This document shows, in pieces, positions 8,438-17,228 of a DNA stretch of 33,429 nucleotides (positions within the stretch are counted from its first letter, which is position 1; every line of letters begins with the position of its first letter). The notes beneath the pieces are model-generated. The model saw only the letters and a program-made list of their open reading frames with translations, was not told where the DNA came from and did not search any database. Made by a program: the position numbers and the translations under genes. The DNA is taken from the NCBI GenBank assembly GCA_009839975.1, contig VXOP01000077.1:1-33429 (forward strand). Reading direction: 5' to 3'. Source of the stretch: Candidatus Poribacteria bacterium. GTDB lineage: Bacteria > Poribacteria > WGA-4E > WGA-3G.

Positions 8438-8773
8438 ATGCGTAACACTCAACCGAGAAGACTACAAGTCTATCGCACACCGGATGGTAGGAGACCCTTC
8501 GCTGAATGGTTGGAATCTATTCAAGACAATAGGACTCAAAGCAGAGTTCAAACACGACTTGACAGGCTTGAATCAGGTAATTTTGGTGATTGCCGTGCTG
8601 TCGGTGAAGGTGTATTTGAGATGCGTCTTCACTTTGGAGCAGGTTATCGTATCTATTTTGGTGAAGTTGATAACACAATTGTCCTTCTTCTCTGTGCAGG
8701 TGACAAGTCATCACAGAAACGGGATATCGAACGTGCAAAGAGTTTTTGGTTAGAATATAAGGAGACACACTGA
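8438..8773 (+). CDS. RelE/ParE-superfamily toxin (Gp49/HigB-like)
   Basis: Intact-looking toxin of the 'addiction module killer protein' group, a RelE/ParE-fold subgroup expected to act as an mRNA endonuclease. Typical segments are RPFAEWLESI, the L-SGNFGDCRAVGEGVFEMR block, GYRIYF, and GDKSSQKRDIERAKSFW near the end. The ATG at 8438 gives 111 residues and has GGAGAG about ten bases upstream; a GTG at 8417 in the same frame would add seven residues. The stop overlaps the antitoxin start (TGATG), implying coupled translation. The toxin-before-antitoxin order is the one found in higBA-type modules. Confidence 0.85.
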   Translation: MRNTQPRRLQVYRTPDGRRPFAEWLESIQDNRTQSRVQTRLDRLESGNFGDCRAVGEGVFEMRLHFGAGYRIYFGEVDNTIVLLLCAGDKSSQKRDIERAKSFWLEYKETH

Positions 8774-9159
8774 TGAATGAATATCAAACATGGCGCGAGT
8801 ACCTAATTGAAAAACTGACTGCCGACCATAAAAGGGCGGTTGACTATCTTGACGTTGCGCTTGAGGAGTATCAAGTTGATGGAGATGCTCATCTGTTTTT
8901 AGTGGCTCTGCGGACAGTCATAGAATCACAGGATGGAATCGCTGCGATTGCGAAACGAACTTCTATTGACCCGCAGACACTCTTAGAAATACTATCAAGT
9001 GAAAGAATTCCTGACATTGATATGCTCAGTACCCTTTTAACCACGCTTGGATGTAGACTTTCAATTGAACCTCTACAAAATGTGATCCACGTATCAGACA
9101 AGGAGTACTCTATTGCACCAGGAATAAGTGCCGATCCGAATGTTAAGGTCGCTACTTAG
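8773..9159 (+). CDS. HigA-like antitoxin / antidote protein
   Basis: A 128-residue partner of the preceding toxin. The middle third carries a helix-turn-helix of the antidote type: GIAAIAKRTSIDPQTLLEIL, then a second helix with DIDMLSTLLTTLG, the pattern of probable antidotes that pair with Gp49-like toxins. The N-terminal part is longer than in typical antidotes, with a helical WREYLIEKL..DH+RAVDYLDVAL stretch, and probably binds the toxin. The family normally represses its own promoter through the HTH; no operator is evident upstream. The start overlaps the toxin stop by one base. Confidence 0.8.
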   Translation: MNEYQTWREYLIEKLTADHKRAVDYLDVALEEYQVDGDAHLFLVALRTVIESQDGIAAIAKRTSIDPQTLLEILSSERIPDIDMLSTLLTTLGCRLSIEPLQNVIHVSDKEYSIAPGISADPNVKVAT

Positions 9160-9252
9160 GGTAACGATCTCCGTTAATCATTGAAAGCGAAAATCTAAAC
9201 AGAAACTTATGACTATTCAGTTAATTTCCATGAAACCAAAACCATCCCCAAT

Positions 9253-9492
9253 ATGTGGGCAACACAACATAAAAAAGAGTGGCAACAAACTGTTTTCTCG
9301 TATAACGAAGATGGTGTTTCAATCCGTATCCCGAATGTGTATGCTTGGGTTTGTCCAGTTGATGGTGAAGCCTCATTCACACCGGAGACAGCAGATGAAT
9401 TGATTACTGCGTTACGCGAATTCATTGATGCTGCCAAGCGAGCTAAAGAGAGAAGATCTGTTTTGACTGAATATGTTGTTGCTGTTGAATAA
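9253..9492 (+). CDS. Short hypothetical protein next to the TA pair
   Basis: A 79-residue product that I do not recognise. The N-terminal half looks like beta strands ([20 protein letters not shown]). The second half has one long charged helix ([20 protein letters not shown]) ending in Arg/Lys-rich residues. It follows the antitoxin by about 90 bp and precedes the ThuA-like gene by 50 bp. No good ribosome site precedes the ATG, so the start is uncertain; the frame stays open upstream to about 9199 without another ATG. It could be a small nucleic-acid-binding or toxin-regulating protein, but that is speculation. Confidence 0.55.
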   Translation: MWATQHKKEWQQTVFSYNEDGVSIRIPNVYAWVCPVDGEASFTPETADELITALREFIDAAKRAKERRSVLTEYVVAVE

Positions 9493-9542
9493 GACTTTAT
9501 ATGGTCAAATTACAAAAACTTTCTGAAAATAAGGAGATACTT

Positions 9543-10265
9543 ATGTCACAACCTTTAGTTACAGTTTGGAACGAATTTAGACATGAAAAAACGAATGAAT
9601 TTATCAAGAAACTATATCCAGAAGGTATTCATTCCGCTATCGCTGATGGTCTAAGCGAACACGGTATTGAATCGCTGACCGCTACGTTGGATGAACCTGA
9701 ACACGGTCTAACTGACGAAGTACTGGACAAAACGGATGTCCTAATTTGGTGGGGACATGCCGCGCACGGTGCCGTTGAAGATGCCATCGCTGATAAGGTA
9801 AAGGCACGCGTATTACAAGGGATGGGACTTATTGTGCTACATTCTGGACACTATTCTAAACCCTTTACCCGTTTGATGGGGACATCGTGCAGCCTGAAAT
9901 GGCGTGAGGCAGCAGAGAAGGAACGTATCTGGGTGATTGAACACGGACATCCGATTGCCGAAGGACTTGACGAATATTTTGAGATAGAAAAGACCGAGAT
10001 GTACGGTGAACCGTTTGACATTCCAGAACCCGATACGCTTATTTTCATTAGTTGGTTCCCTGGGGGTGAGGTGTTCCGTAGCGGTTGTTGCTACTACCGT
10101 GGTAGAGGAAAAATATTCTATTTCCGTCCCGGTCACGAAACGTATCCTATCTATTACGATAAGAATGTACGTCAGGTGATTGCAAACGCAGCGCGATGGG
10201 CAGCACTTGGAGATGCGCCAAAACCTGTTTTTGGACATTCACAACCTTTAGAATCACTTGATTAA
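9543..10265 (+). CDS. ThuA-like (trehalose utilization) domain protein
   Basis: The 240-residue product has the class I glutamine-amidotransferase-like fold of ThuA proteins. Features are [11 protein letters not shown] at the N-terminus, [12 protein letters not shown] after the second strand, the [14 protein letters not shown] turn, and a C-terminal [11 protein letters not shown] segment with NAARWA, a family hallmark. The start at 9543 is chosen over the ATG-less extension to 9501 because AAGGAG lies six bases upstream. ThuA proteins act in carbohydrate use, for example 3-keto-sugar metabolism, and often sit with Gfo/Idh oxidoreductases; one lies 7 kb away here. The enzymatic activity is uncertain. 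Confidence 0.85.
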   Translation: MSQPLVTVWNEFRHEKTNEFIKKLYPEGIHSAIADGLSEHGIESLTATLDEPEHGLTDEVLDKTDVLIWWGHAAHGAVEDAIADKVKARVLQGMGLIVLHSGHYSKPFTRLMGTSCSLKWREAAEKERIWVIEHGHPIAEGLDEYFEIEKTEMYGEPFDIPEPDTLIFISWFPGGEVFRSGCCYYRGRGKIFYFRPGHETYPIYYDKNVRQVIANAARWAALGDAPKPVFGHSQPLESLD

Positions 10266-10277
10266 TTTGAGGGTTCA

Positions 10278-12299
10278 ATGCGTACCAAACTTTTATTCTT
10301 TACTGTCATAGTTTTCTTTAGTTTACTACCGTTCAGTTTTGCAGGAGACCAACAACAGGTTGTACTTCTCAATAAAGGTAACGTAAGTGAAATAGCATAT
10401 TCACCGGATGGACAAAACTTAGCGGTTGCTGGTGCTGTCGGTATATGGTTGTATCCCACAGAGATGGACGAACAACCTATTCTGATAGAGCATCCCCTCA
10501 GTATTACAAACATTTCGTTTAGTTCTGATGGACAGACACTCGCGGGTGGAGATTTCTATGGTAGCGTGCATGTTTGGGATGTTAGAACAGGTGAACGTCA
10601 ACAGACACTCAAACTGGAGAGAAGACCCTTAGATATTTCGTTGAGTCCGGATGGACAGTTTCTCGTTGCTGGCATTGCAAATGGCAGAATTCATATTTGG
10701 GATGTCAGTGAAGATGAAATCCTCTATACACTTGATGCACATCCAGATAACAATGTCACTACCGTATTGTTCAGTCCGGATGGACAGACGTTTGCCAGTG
10801 GTGGTTCGGACGGTTTAGTTAACCTATGGGAAGTTAATTCAGGTGAACTCCTTCACACATTTAGAGGACACAGAGAAAAAGTCGTTAGTGTGTCTTTCAG
10901 TCCTGATGGAGAAATACTCGCAAGTTGTGGTTTGGAGAGAATTATTCTTCTGTGGGACGTTCAGCGTGGTGAACTGCACAACGCAATTACCAGTAAATCA
11001 GATTGGATCTATGAAATTTCTTTCAGTCCGGATGGTCAGACTCTCGTAGCTGGAAATGTAGAAGGCAACATAGATTTATATGATGTCCGAACCTCTTTAC
11101 TTCAACGCACACTCAGAGGTGATTTGTATACTAACAGTAATCTATCGTTTAGTCCTGATGGACAGACTTTGGCAAGTCTGAGTCATCAGAATAGTACCGT
11201 GCGTATATGGGATGTTAAGTCAGGTGAAATTCTGGATATACTCCCTGATCATAGTAGTAGTGTTTGGGACATGTCTTTCAATCCGAATGGACAGATGATC
11301 TCAACTGTAAGTCAAGGGGAAGTCAGGTTGTTGGATGTAAGAACAGGTGAAACCTTACAAACACTCATCGGATATACTGCCTCTTTCAGTCCGAATGGCG
11401 AGATACTTGCTTTCTCTGGATCAGATCCTATTGTCAATTTGATGAATACAAATTCAGGTGATATCCCCCAGACTCTTTCGTTAGATCATCGTGCAATACA
11501 TATATCGTTTGGGCATGATGGACAGACCATGGCAATTTTGGATGCTGAAGGTATTATTAATCTATGGGATATTAAAACAGACACTGTCCAAAAGACAATC
11601 ACGGAACTTGGGCGTTTTCATGGTAACCGTTTTCATGGTAATATCTCGTTCAGTCCAGATTTGCGATTTCTTGCAAGAACGCGATATGAAATAAGCACCG
11701 ATTCGCATAGTACAATACATTTGATGGATGCTATTACAGGTAGACTCCTGCACACACTCTACGGTCATGCGGATTCGGTCAGGTGGCTAACCTTCAGTGC
11801 GGATGGACAGATACTCGCAAGTGCAAGTACGGATAGAACAGTCCGTTTGTGGGATGTTGAAACGGGACGTTTGGCTAAAGTGCCTTTCGTACATACGTCA
11901 TGGGTAGATAGCATGTCGCTCAGTTCAGATGGACAGACTCTCGCAAGTGGTGGATTGGACGGTATCGTCTATTTGTGGAATATAGAGACAGGTGAACAGA
12001 TAGACATACTCACGGGGTATAGTCGTGGTATAACGGGTTTGTCGTTCAGTTCCGATGGAGAGACGCTTGCAATTGGTAGAGCGGATGGCACTATTTATTT
12101 GTGGGAAACAGTTCCGACATCCGTTGAACCTGATAGAGATAAGTCGGATATCAACGCGGACGGTGTAGTCGACGTTCAAGATTTGGTGTTGGTTGCGGCA
12201 GACTTTGGTAAGATGGGTGAATACAAGACAGATGTCAATGGAGATGGCAAAGTCAACATCCAAGACCTCGTTGTTGTGGTTGCAGCATTTCATGATTGA
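10278..12299 (+). CDS. Secreted WD40-repeat protein with C-terminal dockerin
   Basis: A 673-residue protein. Residues 1 to about 22 are an export signal (LLFFTVIVFFSLLPFSFAG). I count 14 WD40-type repeats, each with a S.DGQ-LA turn and a WDV..GE ending, enough for two seven-bladed propellers; several are degenerate (repeats 1, 9 and 11). Residues about 623-673 form a type I dockerin with two calcium loops, DINADGVVDVQDL and DVNGDGKVNIQDL, each followed by a hydrophobic helix. Dockerins bind cohesins in cellulosomes, but free-standing dockerins on non-cellulolytic proteins are common in this lineage and no cohesin is visible. It starts 12 bp after the ThuA-like gene with GAGGG four bases upstream. 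Confidence 0.88.
   Translation: MRTKLLFFTVIVFFSLLPFSFAGDQQQVVLLNKGNVSEIAYSPDGQNLAVAGAVGIWLYPTEMDEQPILIEHPLSITNISFSSDGQTLAGGDFYGSVHVWDVRTGERQQTLKLERRPLDISLSPDGQFLVAGIANGRIHIWDVSEDEILYTLDAHPDNNVTTVLFSPDGQTFASGGSDGLVNLWEVNSGELLHTFRGHREKVVSVSFSPDGEILASCGLERIILLWDVQRGELHNAITSKSDWIYEISFSPDGQTLVAGNVEGNIDLYDVRTSLLQRTLRGDLYTNSNLSFSPDGQTLASLSHQNSTVRIWDVKSGEILDILPDHSSSVWDMSFNPNGQMISTVSQGEVRLLDVRTGETLQTLIGYTASFSPNGEILAFSGSDPIVNLMNTNSGDIPQTLSLDHRAIHISFGHDGQTMAILDAEGIINLWDIKTDTVQKTITELGRFHGNRFHGNISFSPDLRFLARTRYEISTDSHSTIHLMDAITGRLLHTLYGHADSVRWLTFSADGQILASASTDRTVRLWDVETGRLAKVPFVHTSWVDSMSLSSDGQTLASGGLDGIVYLWNIETGEQIDILTGYSRGITGLSFSSDGETLAIGRADGTIYLWETVPTSVEPDRDKSDINADGVVDVQDLVLVAADFGKMGEYKTDVNGDGKVNIQDLVVVVAAFHD
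11613..11642 (+). repeat. 15-bp in-frame tandem duplication
   Basis: CGTTTTCATGGTAAC (11613-11627) is repeated once at 11628-11642 with a single change in the last base. It duplicates RFHGN inside WD repeat 11. The frame is kept, so it looks like a recent slippage event in a loop. Confidence 0.8.
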
Positions 12300-12329
12300 C
12301 ACTTACTTATGTTCAAAAGGAGAAAATCC

Positions 12330-13052
12330 ATGAATGATTCGAAAGCAAATATTGACCAATTACTGCAGGATGGTTACATTTTGATAGAAGGTGCGTTGTC
12401 ACCTGAAGAAACCGAGCATATCCGACAGCGAGTAAACTTTGCTCGTGAACAGGGGTGGGAAGAAGGATTGAACGCTGTCGGTAATATGTGGTTCGATTCG
12501 CTACTGGATCGAGAACCAGATACATACTCGCCACTCGTTGGACATTCCAGCGTTCGTCCTTATCTTGAAGGACTTATGGGGAAACAGTGTCAACTTCGTA
12601 GTCTACGCGCACATATCAATCCCGGTCCCTATTTACAGGAATGGCACATGGATTTCTACGGATATTGGCACGAAAAGCGATATGTAGAAGAACATCCCTT
12701 TGCAATGGCTCCTGTTGGGATAAATACAACTTACTATTTCCAAGACAACGGTCCGGGAGAGGGACATCTCAAGTTTGTAAAGGGTGGACATCTGAATGAA
12801 CCACCACATCTATACCCAATGGACCGTCCCAAATTTGAGGAATGGTGTGAAACACAAGAACACGTTATCCTGTACCCAAAAGCAGGTGACTGTGTCGTGT
12901 TCATCAATCATATGCCACACCAAGGTGCAAAGGAACGTGATGATATGGAGCGGAGTAATGTCGTCTGTCATTATCAGGTTACGCCGATGTATGATGGTGT
13001 CTGGCACGTCTCTCGACCGCGTGGATATCAAGGGACCTTTCCATTTGTTTAG
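12330..13052 (+). CDS. Phytanoyl-CoA dioxygenase (PhyH) family protein
   Basis: A second PhyH-type Fe(II)/2-oxoglutarate oxygenase, 240 residues and only distantly similar to the one at 677-1519. From the chosen start, the metal ligands fit His106 and Asp108 in EWHMDFYG and His197 in HMPHQGAKE, with Arg208 as the likely 2-oxoglutarate anchor. The N-terminus has the usual LLQDGYILIEGALSPEE. The ATG at 12330 is used because AAAGGAG is seven bases upstream; the ATG at 12309 has none. It follows the WD40-dockerin gene by 30 bp and may be co-transcribed. Substrate unknown. Confidence 0.83.
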   Translation: MNDSKANIDQLLQDGYILIEGALSPEETEHIRQRVNFAREQGWEEGLNAVGNMWFDSLLDREPDTYSPLVGHSSVRPYLEGLMGKQCQLRSLRAHINPGPYLQEWHMDFYGYWHEKRYVEEHPFAMAPVGINTTYYFQDNGPGEGHLKFVKGGHLNEPPHLYPMDRPKFEEWCETQEHVILYPKAGDCVVFINHMPHQGAKERDDMERSNVVCHYQVTPMYDGVWHVSRPRGYQGTFPFV

Positions 13053-13124
13053 AACTACTCTCTTTACTTTTATGGTAGATGTTGTATCCATCCACATTTA
13101 TGGTTAAGCATACAAATAATTTTA

Positions 13125-13248
13125 CACCCAGGCTGTAGGAGGGAACTCCGATTCCCGACTATCAAACCGTTCAGTCGGGAATCGGCCAGAAATATGTTAA
13201 CTGACCTCCTACAGAAACAATGTCTAAGTAATTCCATATTCTACTATA
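13125..13248 (+). repeat. Composite palindromic repeat, locus B
   Basis: This is the most complete copy. CACCCAGG leads into an outer inverted repeat (CTGTAGGAGG at 13133-13142, CCTCCTACAG at 13205-13214). It encloses an inner one with perfect 13-bp arms (CCGATTCCCGACT at 13148-13160, AGTCGGGAATCGG at 13173-13185). The AT-rich tail at 13221-13248 begins TGTCTAA, ends ATTCTACTATA and matches locus E at 26 of 28 bases. It fills most of the 231-bp gap before the LamG gene and could influence its transcription. Confidence 0.75.
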
Positions 13249-13283
13249 GCCTATTGACCCAAAATTAGAAAGAGGTAAAACGC

Positions 13284-14066
13284 ATGCGAATGTTTATAGT
13301 TATGTGCATTACAACTCTATTTCTGGCAGCAAGTTTTCAAGTCAGCATAGCCAAAGAAGTGGACGGATTACTTGTCTATTTTGCTTTTGAAGATGGCTCA
13401 GGTGAAACCGTAACCGACCTCTCCGGAAACGGGCAGGATGGAATATTAGAAGGAGATACAAGTTGGATCAGAGGTAAATATGGAAAGGGACTCAATTTCG
13501 GTGGTGAAAACGGAATTGTTCGAGTTACGCATTCTCGTCAGTTTGAATTTACAGAGGGAAGCACCATCTGTGCATGGATTCGTCCTACCTTGGAAAGAGG
13601 GCCAGGTGAATGGCAACTCATAGCAGCAAAGGGACCTGATGTAGATGAATTTTTCGAAATACTCCTCCATCCAGACGGTTTTATCTGGATGGGATGGAAT
13701 CTTTCAGAGGGTCGTATAGTTCCCCAGAAAAGTCTCAACAAAATTGCGAAAGATAAATGGCAACACGTTGCCGTCTCGTTTCAGAGAGACGAGTGGTGGA
13801 CAGTTTACCTTGATGGTGAGGTGCTAATTAATCATCCAAAACAGGATGCCAAATTAGTTCATGTTGAATCACCGCTGTTGCTTGGTACTGAAGAACCGCT
13901 CAGTTTAAACCGCTACTATAACGGTGATATGGATGAGTTCGCTCTGTTTAATCGCGGGCTTACCCAAAAGGAAATTAGGAAAATTCAGGCAGGTATTGAG
14001 ACTTTATTAGCCGTTGAACCATCCGAGAAACTAACCACTACGTGGGCACACCTTAAAGCTTTCTGA
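13284..14066 (+). CDS. Secreted LamG / concanavalin-A-like domain protein
   Basis: The 260-residue protein has a signal peptide (FIVMCITTLFLAASFQVSIA) and one LamG-like jelly-roll domain filling the rest. It shows LLVYFAFEDGSGETVTDLSGNGQDG at its start, FTEGSTICAWIRP, KWQHVAVSFQ, WTVYLDGEV and YNGDMDEFALFNRGLT near the end, all standard for the family. The last 20 residues, with KLTTTWAHLKAF, are not part of the fold and recur in two other places in the window. Such domains bind carbohydrates or proteins outside the cell. AGAGGT precedes the ATG. Ligand unknown. Confidence 0.87.
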   Translation: MRMFIVMCITTLFLAASFQVSIAKEVDGLLVYFAFEDGSGETVTDLSGNGQDGILEGDTSWIRGKYGKGLNFGGENGIVRVTHSRQFEFTEGSTICAWIRPTLERGPGEWQLIAAKGPDVDEFFEILLHPDGFIWMGWNLSEGRIVPQKSLNKIAKDKWQHVAVSFQRDEWWTVYLDGEVLINHPKQDAKLVHVESPLLLGTEEPLSLNRYYNGDMDEFALFNRGLTQKEIRKIQAGIETLLAVEPSEKLTTTWAHLKAF

Positions 14067-14078
14067 TTATGCCACTTG

Positions 14079-14135
14079 TGCCAAATTGACATTAGCCGTC
14101 AATAACCTAATTTATTTAAAACTGCCAAATTGACA
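14079..14135 (+). promoter_or_regulatory. 13-bp direct repeat upstream of dnaK
   Basis: TGCCAAATTGACA occurs at 14079-14091 and again, perfectly, at 14123-14135, 44 bp apart centre to centre, close to four helical turns. Each copy holds a TTGACA hexamer like a -35 box, but no good -10 lies at 16-18 bp from either. It could be an operator or tandem promoter elements for dnaK. No CIRCE-type inverted repeat is present. Confidence 0.35.
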
Positions 14136-14221
14136 CACTTTTTACTGAATTCAGCTTAATATGCTGAAATATCTTGGCATATATATTGCATCTAATTCTT
14201 GTGTATTGCACTTATATTTTT

Positions 14222-14326
14222 ACCCAAGTTATCCCTTTGTAGCACAATCTGTTAGATTGTGCCTGTGTGCCGCAAACTAAAAGTTTGCGCTACAATTGTC
14301 TGCAAATAATTATAGATTTCACTATA
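14222..14326 (+). repeat. Composite palindromic repeat, locus C
   Basis: Two hairpins stand side by side: GCACAATCT-GTT-AGATTGTGC (14242-14262) and CGCAAACT-AAA-AGTTTGCG (14271-14289). Both are enclosed by TGTAGC (14238-14243) and GCTACA (14289-14294), giving a cruciform-like element. A tail starting TGTCT at 14297 and ending ACTATA at 14326 follows, 27 bp before the dnaK start. The leader of dnaK mRNA would contain this structure if transcription starts upstream of it. Confidence 0.65.
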
Positions 14327-14353
14327 AATTATACATATAAAATGGAGATTGAA

Positions 14354-16273
14354 ATGTCTAAAGTAATTGGAATTGATTTAGGAACAACTAATTCGTGTGT
14401 TGCTGTTTTAGAGAGTGGTGATGCAAAGGTTATTGAAAACGCGGAAGGGAATCGGACGACACCTTCTGTAGTCGGCTTTACCAAAGAGGGAGAACGACCT
14501 GTCGGACAAGTCGCCAAAAGACAAGCAATAACAAATCCTGAAAATACAATTTTTTCTATAAAACGGTTCATGGGGCGGAAATTCAGCGAACTCGGTGATG
14601 ATACGGCCCGAGTGCCTTATGAATTAAAAAGCGACAAAGATGGTGATGTTGCCGTAAATATTGAAGGTAAGGAATACTCCCCACCTGAGATTTCAGCGAT
14701 GGTATTGCGGAAAATGAAGGAAACCGCAGAAGCATATCTTGGAGAAGAAGTTACGCAAGCTGTTATCACCGTACCTGCATATTTCAATGATTCGCAACGA
14801 CAAGCAACTGCGGATGCTGGTAAAATCGCAGGTTTGGAAGTCTTGCGGATTATCAATGAACCTACTGCCGCATCACTCGCTTATGGACTACAAAACGAAG
14901 GCGACAAAAAGATTGCCGTTTACGACCTCGGTGGTGGAACGTTTGACATCTCTATACTGGAAATCGGTGACGGTGTCTTTGAAGTGAAAAGCACAAATGG
15001 AGATACGCATCTGGGTGGCGATGATTTTGACCAAACTATCATTGATTGGATGGCACAGGAATTCCTCAGCAGTCAAGGTATTGATCTCCGTAATGATCAG
15101 ATGGCATTGCAACGTCTAAAAGAGGCAGCGGAAACAGCAAAATGTGAACTTTCTACTACATTGCAGACAGATATTAACCTACCGTTTATTACTGTTGATG
15201 CCAGCGGACCGAAGCACCTTAACTTGACGCTTACGCGTGCAAAGTTGGAACAGATTACGGATGAACTCGTTCAACGTTCCCTTGAACCGTGCCGACAAGC
15301 TCTTACGGATTCTGAGATTCAATCCTCTGAAATTGATGAAGTCATACTCGTCGGTGGACAGACACGGATGCCGAAAGTGCAAGAAGCAGTAAAGGAACTC
15401 TTTGGAAAAGAACCGCATAAAGGTGTGAATCCTGATGAGGTTGTTGCAGTCGGTGCTGCTATTCAGGGTGGTGTCCTCGCGGGTGATGAAGAGGTTAAAG
15501 ACATCCTCTTGCTTGATGTAACCCCGCTCTCGCTCGGTATTGAGACACTTGGTGGCATGTTTACACGGTTGATAGAAAAGAATACGACTATTCCCACGAA
15601 GAAGTCCGAGAAATTCACGACTGCTGAAAATAATCAGACTGCAGTTGATGTTCACGTGCTGCAAGGAGAACGTGAACAGGCTGTCTACAACAAAACCATT
15701 GGTCGTTTTCGACTGGGTGATATCCCGCCAGCACCCAGAGGTGTTCCGCAGATTGAGGTTACTTTTGATATTGATGCAAACGGTATCCTTAACGTCTCTG
15801 CTAAGGATACCGCAACTGGCAAAGAACAGAAGATTACAATCACTGCCTCCTCAGGTCTCACTGATGCTGAAATAGAACAGATGGTAAAAGATGCTGAAGT
15901 CCATGCTGAAGAAGATAAGCAGAAACGGGAAGAAGTTGAAACCCGTAATCGTGCCGACTCATTAGTCTACGAAACGGAGAAGAACTTGCAGGAGTTTGGT
16001 GACAAGGTAGACGATGCAACGAAAGAGAAAGTTAACGCTGGTGTTGAACGTGTGAAGCAAGCACTGGAAGCGAACAACAATGCTGAGATAAAATCTGCTA
16101 CGGATGACCTGATGCAGATATGGCATGAGGCATCTGCAAAACTTTATCAACAGGCTGCGGATGCGGAACAGGGAACACCACCTGATGATGCACCTACTGA
16201 AGATGTTCCTGAAGGCGATGTCGTTGATGCTGAATACGAAGTCGTTGACGAGGATGAAGAGAAGAAGGAATGA
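14354..16273 (+). CDS. dnaK: Molecular chaperone DnaK (Hsp70)
   Basis: A 639-residue Hsp70, close to the bacterial norm of about 638. It has all three family signatures: [14 protein letters not shown] at the N-terminus, [14 protein letters not shown] in the second ATPase lobe and [14 protein letters not shown]. The substrate-binding domain ([17 protein letters not shown] onward) is followed by a helical lid and an acidic tail with [15 protein letters not shown]. The ATG at 14354 has GGAG six bases upstream; a longer frame to 14267 would run into the repeat and is rejected. grpE and dnaJ are not adjacent, so the gene is isolated from its usual partners. Role: ATP-driven folding of client proteins with DnaJ and GrpE. 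Confidence 0.97.
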   Translation: MSKVIGIDLGTTNSCVAVLESGDAKVIENAEGNRTTPSVVGFTKEGERPVGQVAKRQAITNPENTIFSIKRFMGRKFSELGDDTARVPYELKSDKDGDVAVNIEGKEYSPPEISAMVLRKMKETAEAYLGEEVTQAVITVPAYFNDSQRQATADAGKIAGLEVLRIINEPTAASLAYGLQNEGDKKIAVYDLGGGTFDISILEIGDGVFEVKSTNGDTHLGGDDFDQTIIDWMAQEFLSSQGIDLRNDQMALQRLKEAAETAKCELSTTLQTDINLPFITVDASGPKHLNLTLTRAKLEQITDELVQRSLEPCRQALTDSEIQSSEIDEVILVGGQTRMPKVQEAVKELFGKEPHKGVNPDEVVAVGAAIQGGVLAGDEEVKDILLLDVTPLSLGIETLGGMFTRLIEKNTTIPTKKSEKFTTAENNQTAVDVHVLQGEREQAVYNKTIGRFRLGDIPPAPRGVPQIEVTFDIDANGILNVSAKDTATGKEQKITITASSGLTDAEIEQMVKDAEVHAEEDKQKREEVETRNRADSLVYETEKNLQEFGDKVDDATKEKVNAGVERVKQALEANNNAEIKSATDDLMQIWHEASAKLYQQAADAEQGTPPDDAPTEDVPEGDVVDAEYEVVDEDEEKKE

Positions 16274-16316
16274 TCACTTTAAGGCTGTTGTGCTATTGGA
16301 CTGTCCAGCCTTATTT

Positions 16317-16375
16317 TGTAGGTCGGGTAAAGCGAAGCGAAACCCGACCTACAATGCGAGTAGACATTCTACTAT
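16317..16375 (+). repeat. Composite palindromic repeat, locus D
   Basis: Perfect 12-bp arms TGTAGGTCGGGT (16317-16328) and ACCCGACCTACA (16342-16353) enclose a 13-base loop. A shortened tail ending ATTCTACTAT (16366-16375) follows. It stands 44 bp after the dnaK stop and may serve as its terminator or mRNA stabiliser. Between 16376 and 16531 I see no gene or other signal. Confidence 0.7.
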
Positions 16376-16531
16376 TCTGGAGAAAGCACTAATGGCTTAT
16401 ACAGAAAAAATGAGTGTGATTGGTTCTTTTGCTTTTTCTTTTGAGAGTTCAGATACAGTTTTTAGTATCGGATTAAATTTCAATTGATAGGAAGTTGTTG
16501 TAGGTGTTGTTTCAAAACGCGTCTACATAAA

Positions 16532-16705
16532 TCTGCAAAGCACCAAACTCAGGGCATCAATCAGGAACTTCAGCATCCACAGATATTGGGAGTTTTAACT
16601 TTTTGCTTGGTGAGTCTGCAAATACATACTTGCCCAGACCGCCGCATCTTTTCCTGGATCTCTTGGTAGTGTGCGACTATCCTATCTACATCAGGGGCAA
16701 ACCGT
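16532..16705 (-). pseudogene. Decayed second copy of the candidate PIN-partner antitoxin
   Basis: The minus strand resembles the gene at 17301-17537 over its C-terminal half: RFAPDVDRIVAHYQE and EKMRRSG correspond to RFNHDVSQLVAHYQE and EQMRRSG. The similarity begins directly after the hicA stop, so the N-terminal half is absent, and the rest looks broken. Past its end, 16532-16551 also matches a piece of the mdh 3' end that follows the intact copy. I treat it as a TA-module fossil. Confidence 0.65.
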
Positions 16706-16706
16706 G

Positions 16707-16892
16707 TTATAGTCGTGGAATACCTAAATCTTTACAGATCTTCTTAGCAAGATTATTGTCAATTTCAGTATGTCTTGGGACAGCAGTGCGGTTACCTGTA
16801 TCTGCATTACCCCACCATGAATGTTTACTACCTTCACGAATCAAGTAGCATCCATGTTTCTTGAGATGCCGAATCAACTGTCTAAGTTTCAT
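16707..16892 (-). CDS. hicA: HicA-type mRNA interferase toxin
   Basis: The 61-residue product has the compact HicA double-stranded-RNA-binding-like fold: LIRHLKKHGCYLIREGSKHSWW, with the catalytic His in GSKHSW, followed by VPRHTEIDNNLAKKICKDLGI. This is the full usual length. HicA toxins cleave mRNA and are neutralised by HicB. The ATG overlaps the hicB stop (ATGA), so translation is coupled. The order here is hicB then hicA, the less common arrangement. Confidence 0.9.
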   Translation of the reverse strand: MKLRQLIRHLKKHGCYLIREGSKHSWWGNADTGNRTAVPRHTEIDNNLAKKICKDLGIPRL

Positions 16893-17101
16893 ACAGCGAT
16901 TTTGACTACCTCATAGTTATCTTCACTTTGGTATAATGCATCCTCTGCTTCAAATTCTAAAGCTTCACGAAGCGTAATTCTCAGTGTTTCTAATAGTTCT
17001 TCTCGCGTTCTTTCTTGGCAATTCACTCCAGGGATTTCGCGTACCCATCCGATCCACCATTCACCACGGTGTTGAATTTGAGCAGTATAGATTCTTTCCA
17101 T
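16889..17101 (-). CDS. hicB: HicB-like antitoxin
   Basis: A 71-residue HicB-family protein with the partial RNase H fold: YTAQIQHRGEWWIGWVREIPGVNCQERTREELLETLRITLREAL. It ends soon after the fold and has no C-terminal DNA-binding domain, so it may not repress on its own. The ATG at 17101 has AGGAG seven bases upstream; a frame reaching 17287 would cross the mdh-derived fragment and is not the real start. It pairs with hicA, overlapping by four bases. Confidence 0.88.
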   Translation of the reverse strand: MERIYTAQIQHRGEWWIGWVREIPGVNCQERTREELLETLRITLREALEFEAEDALYQSEDNYEVVKIAV

Positions 17102-17121
17102 GTTTTTTCTCCTGGCAATTA

Positions 17122-17132
17122 TCATAACATGA
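17122..17132. promoter_or_regulatory. Possible operator upstream of hicBA
   Basis: TCATAACATGA, with 4-bp inverted arms around three bases, lies 21 bp upstream of the hicB start and beside a TATGAT hexamer on the minus strand (17119-17124), five of six matches to a -10 box. Autoregulation is usual for TA modules, but an 11-bp palindrome is weak evidence. Confidence 0.2.
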
Positions 17133-17228
17133 CATAATCGAAAGATACAAGGAATTTTCAATTCCTGAATTTCGTTGAAACGTGTAAAGAAACAGCATAC
17201 CTGAATTACTAAAAGGACGTAAGACTGG

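Noticed and set aside
9209-9403. 64-codon plus-strand frame starting at an ATG at 9209
   Set aside because: It overlaps the frame at 9253-9492 and has low-quality, basic, signal-free sequence; the 9253 frame has better protein character.
14238-14294. Hairpins considered as a CIRCE element or CRISPR repeat
   Set aside because: The arms do not match the TTAGCACTC/GAGTGCTAA element, and there is no regular repeat-spacer spacing. They fit the palindromic repeat family instead.
15179-15664. 161-codon open frame on the minus strand inside dnaK
   Set aside because: It is opposite the conserved DnaK substrate-binding region, has no domain and no ribosome site; long antisense frames are common over dnaK.
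16484-16669. 61-codon plus-strand frame (Cys/His-rich)
   Set aside because: It lies antisense to the decayed antitoxin copy, and its sequence is explained by that.
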